DNA of 64,000 nucleotides from assembly GCF_027938815.1 (NCBI RefSeq), contig NZ_CP115913.1:4622001-4686000 (forward strand), written 5' to 3'. The stretch is from Oceanirhabdus sp. W0125-5 (lineage in GTDB: Bacteria > Bacillota > Clostridia > Clostridiales > Clostridiaceae). Under the pieces are notes generated by a model. That model had not been told where the DNA came from and ran no database searches. It saw only the letters and a program-made list of their open reading frames with translations. Below, in pieces: positions 58,101 through 64,000 of this stretch. Both the position numbers and the translations under genes were made by a program. Positions within the stretch are counted from its first letter, which is position 1; each line of letters starts with the position of its first letter.

Positions 58101-58505
58101 TTTAAATTTTTCCACTACACTCTCGTAGCTAGAATTCACTTCATCACAATAAACTTTATTCTTAACTCGCTTTCCTAATTTCTTCACCTCTTCATCTAAC
58201 ATAGAAATTATCCATCCTAATGCATTTTTTTCTACATTAAACTTTGTAGGATCTATTATATCTAAAATTATATTATTTCTTAATATTTTATTATTTTCTT
58301 TCTCTTCTAATTCTTTTTGAACAGTTAATGCAATAGACGTCTTACCATACCCTCTTCCTCCAATTATAGATATAAAATTATTAGGCTCAGAAATCTCTTG
58401 TTTTTCATTTCTAATAGTTTCTATCTGATTTTTTATATTATCTAAAATTTTCTTTTTATTATCAGGTAAGTTCTCCCTATATAACTTTCCAGCACCAATA
58501 GCCAT
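55134..58505 (-). CDS. rdrA: RdrA-like ATPase, unit 1
   Basis: 1123 residues. A P-loop lies at IIGGRGYGKTS (about 47-57) and a Walker B-like strand at LLFITFDDVDLSP (about 206-218), with an AAA+-type VVFILGDYKTF segment after it. GDTPRSLINAYEML (about residue 418) looks like a sensor-2/arginine region and recurs in the second ATPase. The C-terminal 650 residues are helical with no recognised enzyme motif. The size, the directly following deaminase gene and the 8-base overlap identify it as the RADAR ATPase, which in described systems forms a ring that works with RdrB. GAGGTGG precedes the ATG. Confidence 0.82.
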   Translation of the reverse strand: MAIGAGKLYRENLPDNKKKILDNIKNQIETIRNEKQEISEPNNFISIIGGRGYGKTSIALTVQKELEEKENNKILRNNIILDIIDPTKFNVEKNALGWIISMLDEEVKKLGKRVKNKVYCDEVNSSYESVVEKFKALKENYIQSRSLFKKKGAYISEGSYEFKKVIENTMFSDVKLSDCFKKFIDKFICCIKEENSRNGYKDTNPLLFITFDDVDLSPKYASEIIDLILSYLSHKSIVVFILGDYKTFKEAKVMDLWNSEKVPSHFDKGTIINDKSIFEDVIARTDYILEKALPTAYRNYVDEINLEDKARFTPYGKKYYEKESKDKESKDKYLIPKLIELLKKFNIKGTTNNEEYSLKSFMEEMLINPTVLMEEYQKIKDSPRNFNGIDYEIEKLEEFIDKYNKEKKEPSLYVHAFGDTPRSLINAYEMLKNCNIKEVLKSGYKVLIKNGELIKDINEERDFNSNNFIDITKLGKGINDGRTIIENNFKVLNQLYDILFSTNLDLKENGDKFKFVDIIDVDKNDKKFKFNFNNIRFKAKPNIKYKEFNVSQELLIIEYIDKSNKVIKLNHSQSAFLQLFYDLCNKYLNEDYINIEGHMDLSNIWIFRREEEGIDIRMINFRFFSQYYMFQKVYELYIPLIIQDRQVHRNVRDRFKRYIKEVLFYAYMEVRLIDKLPMTIFGKSDKEILESLLGYYEEEFRNNITYINLESYKYDYRKATFIDFIKYFDENYNEFNKDFGMYINQENKELVFYNSYVNYIFDKSSLDSRIASLKERVDSDMNLMKDNGVIIKLHESLSKEKINWNDTRSELFKILEVFSLKIILEIFKDSNTLRDYKNELFISLDEIIDNMTLRLSDKEVRHAALNTYRNINIFIKQAQQGIKTGKYEIFDKIAEIIKERESYKPLRKKEEIIVEDKIVENQINAVIETSMIVKKFADISQDDFEKMYLLRNQERNIEERFNDIELELFKTIGTKARGYTKYDNIMEMISKLDSTYMKKYPMYKYLLSLKEDTQPKSKDDKDKLYKDIIFNDILGMIKEYIQFTIVSIAYSVLPEDEKENRVLDLYYVIFNTIKKSNMYELTRDDKFRFFREIDQITIKNIDKFYGESSELIGTVTVRNKENE

Positions 58506-58553
58506 TTTTCCACCTCATTATTCATAGTTTTCCATATTTATCAATATAACTAC

Positions 58554-58582
58554 ATTTTAACATCAAGGTGTAATTATTTCAA
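58554..58582 (-). promoter_or_regulatory. Promoter of the rdrA-rdrB unit 1 operon
   Basis: On the minus strand TTGAAA (58577-58582) and TAAAAT (58554-58559) are 17 bp apart, 49 bases upstream of the ATPase start. No inverted repeat stands out nearby. Confidence 0.6.
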
Positions 58583-58605
58583 TTTACAAAATACTATCTA
58601 ATCTA

Positions 58606-58634
58606 TTTATATCTATAGCTTATTTTGGTATAAT
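58606..58634 (+). promoter_or_regulatory. Promoter of the unit 2 membrane gene
   Basis: TTTATA (58606-58611) and TATAAT (58629-58634) are 17 bp apart, 57 bases upstream of the membrane gene start. It is divergent from the rdrA promoter, with the two -35 boxes 24 bp apart. Confidence 0.6.
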
Positions 58635-58690
58635 TTATATTAAACAATAAATTTTAACAATATGAATACATTACAGAAAGGACAATATAC

Positions 58691-59437
58691 ATGAAATTAT
58701 TTGATAAGTTACAAGAAAGTTTATATGATATCTTCGGTATACTCATACCTGGATATATTGTATTAACATTCATTTACATACCATTGAATAACTATCTAGT
58801 AAATGATGTTTTAGGTTCTCCCATGGTAAATTTATTAGACATTATAAAGACTGGTAAAGATTATTCTATATTAAAAATGAATATAAATTTGTCAGCTACT
58901 CAACTTATGATTTTAACAATAGTTGCTTATATTTTAGGACATGTTGTTAAGACTTTATCCTTGATTTATATTAAGTTAATAGATATTATTATGAAAGATC
59001 TAAAATTTAGAAATTTAATGTTAAAAAGATACTCATATTCAAAAGATCTTATATCATATGTTATAGCTAAATATGATGATAAGTTTAACAAGAAATTAAT
59101 ATTAAATCATGCTCGTGGTTTAGCTAGAATGGAAAAAATCAACTCATTTATTCAAAAATATATATCTAAATATAATTTTTATAAATCATTGAGTTTTATT
59201 TTTTTCTTGATTCTATTAGATGCTATAATTAGTTCATTTCTTATAAAAGGATTAGTTTTTATTAAGATTGCTTTAATCATTTTAACTTTAGTACTTACTA
59301 TTGTTTTTTATTATGAATACATACGACATCATGAACTTTATGAAAAAGAATGTTATATGCTATTGTATAATTATATAACTTCTAATGATATGACTAATAA
59401 TAATCAAAATAATGAGGTTTTATTTAAACTAAGCTAA
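58691..59437 (+). CDS. Polytopic membrane protein of RADAR unit 2
   Basis: 248 residues with four predicted membrane helices (about 14-36, 70-92, 168-188, 190-212). It starts MKLFDKLQESLYDIFGILIP and carries ILNHARGLARMEK, FIQKYISKYNFYKS and the end motif YIRHHELYEKE, all shared with the protein at 51434. The middle cytoplasmic part (about 95-165) is helical. It is convergent with the second rdrB gene. Its duplication together with the ATPase-deaminase pair argues that it belongs to the system. No known domain name is assigned with confidence. Confidence 0.75.
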   Translation: MKLFDKLQESLYDIFGILIPGYIVLTFIYIPLNNYLVNDVLGSPMVNLLDIIKTGKDYSILKMNINLSATQLMILTIVAYILGHVVKTLSLIYIKLIDIIMKDLKFRNLMLKRYSYSKDLISYVIAKYDDKFNKKLILNHARGLARMEKINSFIQKYISKYNFYKSLSFIFFLILLDAIISSFLIKGLVFIKIALIILTLVLTIVFYYEYIRHHELYEKECYMLLYNYITSNDMTNNNQNNEVLFKLS

Positions 59438-59444
59438 TACAAAC

Positions 59445-59494
59445 AAAGACAATATATACTAGTATCTATTTAAGTCCTAGTACATATTGTCTTT
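59445..59494. terminator. Bidirectional terminator between unit 2 membrane gene and rdrB
   Basis: AAAGACAATATATACTAG and CTAGTACATATTGTCTTT form an 18-bp stem with one mismatch, around a 14-base loop. T-rich sequence follows on the right. Confidence 0.8.
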
Positions 59495-59527
59495 AATTTT
59501 TAAAACTATTTACATATAGTAATATTC

Positions 59528-62278
59528 TTAATCTATTCCCAACTCTCCCAATGCACCTTTTAGATATTCATAATATTCTCTATTGCTAAGTTTATTATTT
59601 ATAAATGATGTTTCCATTCCACATACTCGCCTTTTTTCTATCCACTCTAATGCAGCTTCTTTACATACGCCTCTGTATAATAATCCATAGTAAAGATATG
59701 CATATTCATTACTGATATTTGTATTAAAGACCATAGGGTCATCCGAGTTTATATTGAACATAACATTTGAATTTTCTTTTTGCCCTACCTTATTAATAAC
59801 AAAAGCATGGTTATCAAACATATTACGTATTTCACCTATTATGGCATTTGATGTTGGATTCACCTCAACTACAATTCCTTTATTAGCTAATTGTATCATT
59901 ATCCAATTTTGTATCTCTTTCATTATCTCAACATCAATATCACTTACTTTAACATAAATCGGTTCTTCCATCTTCTTTTTATAACATCTGCAATTATAGG
60001 CATGTAATAACTTATCTGCATCCCAAATTATTCTTTGATTATCCTCTGCATTAATACAAAACAAAGGATATCTGTACTTGTCTTCATCTTCTCTGCCATC
60101 AATTGAGACTCTATAATTTTCGTTAAGTGTAAACTCTTTGAATCTTTCTTGATATACCTCTTGAAGCATGGGAGCGTTTATACCTGTATTATTCTTAAAT
60201 ATATCTTTTGATATTTTATATATCTCCTGTTCAAGAATTATATTGATTCTAGGATTTACATTCTGGATTCCAGTGTATATTCCCCACATCCATAAAAGAT
60301 TATCTAAATATTCTCCTCTTGGTAAAATAACAACTGGATTTTGACTTGCCCAATGTTCAACATTTACCCCTAAAGCTGTAGCATGTCCAATTCTATCTCC
60401 TGAATGAAATTTACAATACTCTATTACCTCATCTATTCTTCTCAATCCTGATATAAGATGTCTAAAATCCTCACCTGCATGAAAGGTAAATGCCAAACTT
60501 TTATTCTTTATTAGTCTTCCATTTTTATCTTTAAGACTAATAGGATCATTTTTACTATCTCTTGCCATATCATATACAGGTGCAAAAACCTGTACAGGCG
60601 TATTGTTTTCAAGACTTGCAGCATCTATACCTAATAAAAAGTGTGATAGATAAGGTTCTTCATTTCTAAGCTTTGTAAGAAGATTTATCTGGTTCATATA
60701 TTTGTTTTGCAATCCCTTAAAACTAATCTTTTTATGTGTCCCTTCCTTCTCTTCATTAAATAGATACCAACATTTATCAATAGGCTCCTTATCTCGTTCT
60801 TTTATAAGATGAAAGACAACTCCTACTCTTGGGAAATCCTTATCCTTATCCTCATTCACATAATAATCACCTTCAAGAACCTCTAAATACGCTTTTAATA
60901 AGTTCTTTAAGCTTCTTCTAAATTCATCTTCATTTTCAGGTATGGAAAACCTTAGCTCCACTCTCTTAAGATATTCATTCTGAAATAAAGTTCTAAGCAT
61001 AAGTTTGTAATACTCTTTCTCATCTCTTTGCACATTTTTCACAGTGCTAGTTGATCTTTTAAAATATTCTTGAAAAAAAGTAAGTCCCTTTATATTATCT
61101 CCTTGAACTAATTGTTGATAGGTTTCATTCTTAATTCTTATATACTGAAAAAAATACTCACAAAAAAGTATATCTTCTTTGGTTTCATAGTTGTTGTCTA
61201 TAATTCTGTTTTTCATATACTTCAAAGCTTTAATAAGAAATATATTTTCTCCATATGTCTTTATATGATCAAGCTGTGTAAAGATATGAAAAATCAAATC
61301 ATCCTTTCTATCACCACAATCTATACCTAAAACTTTCTTTAGTGAATCAAGAACATCATCCATATATCCCTTGCCATATTTACTCAGTTTTCTATTTTCA
61401 GCTAAATTCTCAAAAAACTCTTCTAGAATTTTCTCCCCTTGGAACTTGTTCTGTATCCAATTTCCAAAGGTTATATCTTTTTTAATACGCTCAAAATCAT
61501 ATATAAAAGCAGCTAATAAAATCCTAAGGATTGTTGCCATTTTAAAATATACAATTGGTTCCTCTTCAAAGTCTTTATTCACAAAACCATTAAAGAGCAT
61601 ATTATACTTTTCCTCTTTGAGTTTCTCATTTACTATTACTTCCCAGCTCATATTAAAATTGAATGATGCATTAGCATGTATGTGATTTTCCGCAACACCT
61701 TTAACCAATACATCATCAAGCTGCATATCAGCTAAGTTTACCATGGAATAGAAATTCTCAAGTTGATCCATATCATTAAGCTCATTATTAACAAAGTAAA
61801 TACTAGCGAGAATATCGATAGAAATTACTTTATTCAGATTATAAAACACATGTACCTTCTCAAGTTCACTATAAGGACCTAGAAACTTATCATCAATATG
61901 ATTTTTCCAATGTTTGTACACAATCTTCCCATCTCTATGAGATATCAAACTCTTTGAGAAATCACTTAATATTTTAAAATAATGTCTATATACAGCTGTC
62001 TCACTATGATACTTTTCAGATTCACTCTTCTCATCTTCAAATAAGAAATCATAATATTTCTTTATCATAAGTTCAACTTCATCAGCATTCCTTATGGAAT
62101 ATTGATGGATTAAACTGTTTCTAACTTGTTTATATAATTCGTTAATAATTTTAATTTTCTTTTCATTCTTAGCTTTATTTACATCTATAATAAGATCTCT
62201 TTGAAAAAAATTCAGATTCTTAAATGGATATAGTGCAATATTTAGGGTTTCATCAATCTTTCTTAACACAATTTTCAA
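59528..62278 (-). CDS. rdrB: RdrB-like adenosine deaminase-fold protein, unit 2
   Basis: 916 residues, paralogous to the protein at 52358. It retains all motifs: VAENHIHANASF (His199, His201), FTFHAGEDFRHLISG (His600, Glu603), DRIGHATALG (His632), EVNPTSNAIIGEI and INSDDPMVFN. Over the block around the His-Gly-Glu motif the two copies are about 60% identical by eye; outside it they diverge much more, so this is an old duplication or an independent acquisition. It lies 25 bases after the second ATPase gene. Same predicted role: adenosine or ATP deamination in antiphage defence. Confidence 0.82.
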   Translation of the reverse strand: MKIVLRKIDETLNIALYPFKNLNFFQRDLIIDVNKAKNEKKIKIINELYKQVRNSLIHQYSIRNADEVELMIKKYYDFLFEDEKSESEKYHSETAVYRHYFKILSDFSKSLISHRDGKIVYKHWKNHIDDKFLGPYSELEKVHVFYNLNKVISIDILASIYFVNNELNDMDQLENFYSMVNLADMQLDDVLVKGVAENHIHANASFNFNMSWEVIVNEKLKEEKYNMLFNGFVNKDFEEEPIVYFKMATILRILLAAFIYDFERIKKDITFGNWIQNKFQGEKILEEFFENLAENRKLSKYGKGYMDDVLDSLKKVLGIDCGDRKDDLIFHIFTQLDHIKTYGENIFLIKALKYMKNRIIDNNYETKEDILFCEYFFQYIRIKNETYQQLVQGDNIKGLTFFQEYFKRSTSTVKNVQRDEKEYYKLMLRTLFQNEYLKRVELRFSIPENEDEFRRSLKNLLKAYLEVLEGDYYVNEDKDKDFPRVGVVFHLIKERDKEPIDKCWYLFNEEKEGTHKKISFKGLQNKYMNQINLLTKLRNEEPYLSHFLLGIDAASLENNTPVQVFAPVYDMARDSKNDPISLKDKNGRLIKNKSLAFTFHAGEDFRHLISGLRRIDEVIEYCKFHSGDRIGHATALGVNVEHWASQNPVVILPRGEYLDNLLWMWGIYTGIQNVNPRINIILEQEIYKISKDIFKNNTGINAPMLQEVYQERFKEFTLNENYRVSIDGREDEDKYRYPLFCINAEDNQRIIWDADKLLHAYNCRCYKKKMEEPIYVKVSDIDVEIMKEIQNWIMIQLANKGIVVEVNPTSNAIIGEIRNMFDNHAFVINKVGQKENSNVMFNINSDDPMVFNTNISNEYAYLYYGLLYRGVCKEAALEWIEKRRVCGMETSFINNKLSNREYYEYLKGALGELGID

Positions 62279-62303
62279 CTCCAGTTTTTAAGTTAGATAT
62301 TTA

Positions 62304-64000
62304 TTAGTTTTGTGAGTTTTCCATGTCTTCTGGATCCATTCCAAGCTCTTTTAAAAGTTTATCATCTTCATCTTTAACTTTGTTGTAAACTTCTTTTAAT
62401 AATGTTCTCATTTTTTCTTTCTTATCTGAATAATCCCCTTCTATTAATTCCTCATTCTTTTCTTTAATTATATAATTGCTATACTCATGTAAAGCCTCTG
62501 AAAAATTATACTTATCTAACATATCTGTGGTTAATATTGCATTTTCCTTTATATATCCAAATAATTCTCTTGCTTCAAATATTCCATATCTAGCATTAGA
62601 TCTATACGCTAAATAATCTAGTTCTTTCATTAATTTGATGTATCTATCTACATCAATACTTATTGCGTTGTTTTCTATTTTACCCAATAATTTATCTATA
62701 TTACTTTTTACTTGATTATATATTGTTGTATCTGATACACCAGCATTTCCATTCATAAATTTCTGAAATTCTGCTTTAAATTCGTTTATTGTTATTATAT
62801 TATCTTTATTCTCTATCCTTAGTAATATTGTGCTCAAATCATTTGATATTTGTATAGTTCTATTTAATAATATTTTATTTATTCTAAATTTATCTTCTTC
62901 TTTAAATTTACTAACTTTTTTCAGCATTTTTATTAATTTTATATTATTCTTAGCTATTTCCTCATCAATACTATTACTTTTAAACCCCTCATGATTTTTT
63001 CTTATTTCTGTAAATCTATTTAAAATTACATTTTTAAAATACCTATTATATTCAGTGGATTTGTCTCTAAATGATTTAGTTATTCCATATTCTATTTCTG
63101 AATCATTTTCATTTGTTTGATTTTTAATAGATTTTTTATAAATATCGATATTTATACTTATATCCTTAAAAATTCTCTCAGTAACTTCATAACCTGTATT
63201 CGTTCTTGAAAGTTCGTCTAAAAACTTTAAAGTACTATCCATTTTCCCCATTTGATATTGATTCATGTTATACCAGTTACTTAAAACTTCTTTTCCATAT
63301 GATTCATTCGTTAAAAATAAAATATCATATATTACATTGAATACTTTTTTATTAACTTCTTCTGAAGAAGAAGTTTTTATATAAATATCTGCACCTTCCA
63401 TTTCATCAACAAATTTTTCATAGAATTTCAAAGCAAATGTTAAATCTGTAAACTTTAAAAGTTCTCTGATACAGTTATTATATAGATTCCATGAATCATT
63501 TCTCCAATAATTATTAAATGAACCAAATGTCAAATTACCATTTTGGGCAGCAAATCCAACATACCAATTATCTTTATACATTGCATATATAAAAGCTTTT
63601 TTAGCATTTTCATAACCTTCACACTTTGCATTGTCCAACTTACTTTGAGCAATATAGCATAATAAAAAAGTATTTAGAACCACTTTCCTTCTATCTTTTT
63701 CTAACTTTATATCTTTATCATTATCTTTTTCCTTACTAATATGGATATATTCGTTCCCTTTAATCAGTTCATTAGTTATGTGTTCAAAATTTATTAATGT
63801 AGTATTCTCATTATTCCCCCACAGTAAGCACTTATTTATAAATTCCTTATTTCTTACTAGTTCTTTAGAGGAATCTATAATTGTATCAATAAGCATCTTA
63901 ATATATATAAATCTTCTTTCTTTTAATTCATCATTTTCAAAATTTTCTTTATTAAATTTATCTAAATAATAATATACATTTACCAATCCTCTTGGGGTTG
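62304..64000 (-). CDS. rdrA: RdrA-like ATPase, unit 2 (N-terminal part beyond the window)
   Basis: At least 565 residues of C-terminal sequence; the frame is open through the right window edge. The apparent TTG start at 63986 is not real: the codons before it read TPRG, giving TPRGLVNVYYYL, which aligns with TPRSLINAYEML at about residue 420 of the unit 1 ATPase. The P-loop domain should therefore lie just outside the window. The rest is helical with an acidic end (LKELGMDPEDMENSQN). It lies 25 bases before rdrB unit 2. Confidence 0.8.
   Translation of the reverse strand, partial: TPRGLVNVYYYLDKFNKENFENDELKERRFIYIKMLIDTIIDSSKELVRNKEFINKCLLWGNNENTTLINFEHITNELIKGNEYIHISKEKDNDKDIKLEKDRRKVVLNTFLLCYIAQSKLDNAKCEGYENAKKAFIYAMYKDNWYVGFAAQNGNLTFGSFNNYWRNDSWNLYNNCIRELLKFTDLTFALKFYEKFVDEMEGADIYIKTSSSEEVNKKVFNVIYDILFLTNESYGKEVLSNWYNMNQYQMGKMDSTLKFLDELSRTNTGYEVTERIFKDISINIDIYKKSIKNQTNENDSEIEYGITKSFRDKSTEYNRYFKNVILNRFTEIRKNHEGFKSNSIDEEIAKNNIKLIKMLKKVSKFKEEDKFRINKILLNRTIQISNDLSTILLRIENKDNIITINEFKAEFQKFMNGNAGVSDTTIYNQVKSNIDKLLGKIENNAISIDVDRYIKLMKELDYLAYRSNARYGIFEARELFGYIKENAILTTDMLDKYNFSEALHEYSNYIIKEKNEELIEGDYSDKKEKMRTLLKEVYNKVKDEDDKLLKELGMDPEDMENSQN

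Noticed and set aside
62304-63986. A complete 560-residue protein starting at TTG 63986
   Set aside because: Homology to the first ATPase continues through the codons upstream of the TTG to the window edge.

Overview
The window is AT-rich (roughly 30% GC by eye), with dense SD-led genes, lipoproteins, PadR and MerR regulators and a RiPP operon. It looks like a chromosomal segment of a Clostridium or a close relative in the Clostridiaceae. No tRNA, rRNA, intact transposase or CRISPR array was seen, and most genes lie on the minus strand.

Layout. 1-6.6 kb: two PadR regulator/flavoprotein pairs with recognisable operators, an exported HtrA-like protease, an SLC13/ArsB-type permease and two gene remnants. 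6.7-18.4 kb: an 11 kb minus-strand operon of five very large, acidic, alpha-helical proteins, including a DUF4132 protein and a YwqG/DUF1963 protein. They share duplicated modules, sit behind one strong promoter with an embedded operator, and are followed by the decayed stump of a further paralogue. 18.5-36 kb: ordinary accessory and housekeeping genes: chemoreceptor, membrane-anchored amidase, GDPD, lipoproteins (YARHG, erythromycin-esterase-like, DUF4097), a DUF1703 ATPase, methyltransferase and M50 protease, plus hypB-hypA with a large Fe-S/FAD oxidoreductase. 36-41.3 kb: acetyltransferase and a two-component-system/ABC-transporter operon of the peptide-antibiotic immunity type. 41.4-46.8 kb: a MerR-methyltransferase fusion behind a textbook 19-bp-spacer promoter, then a RiPP operon of six tandem two-Cys precursor peptides, a radical SAM maturase and an ABC exporter. 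47-51.3 kb: methyltransferase, SEC-C protein, two DUF5673-like membrane paralogues and a GNAT enzyme.

51.4-64 kb is the most striking part. It holds two tandem copies of a RADAR-type antiphage module: a large P-loop ATPase (RdrA-like) followed by a roughly 920-residue adenosine-deaminase-fold protein (RdrB-like). Each pair has a convergent gene for a polytopic membrane protein that starts with almost the same residues in both copies. All deaminase motifs are intact in both RdrB copies. The distal ATPase is cut by the window end. The ATPase and deaminase presumably act together on adenine nucleotides or RNA during phage infection. The membrane protein is inferred to be a dedicated partner because it was duplicated with the pair.

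Functional names are from motif recognition by eye. No alignment, profile or database search was run.
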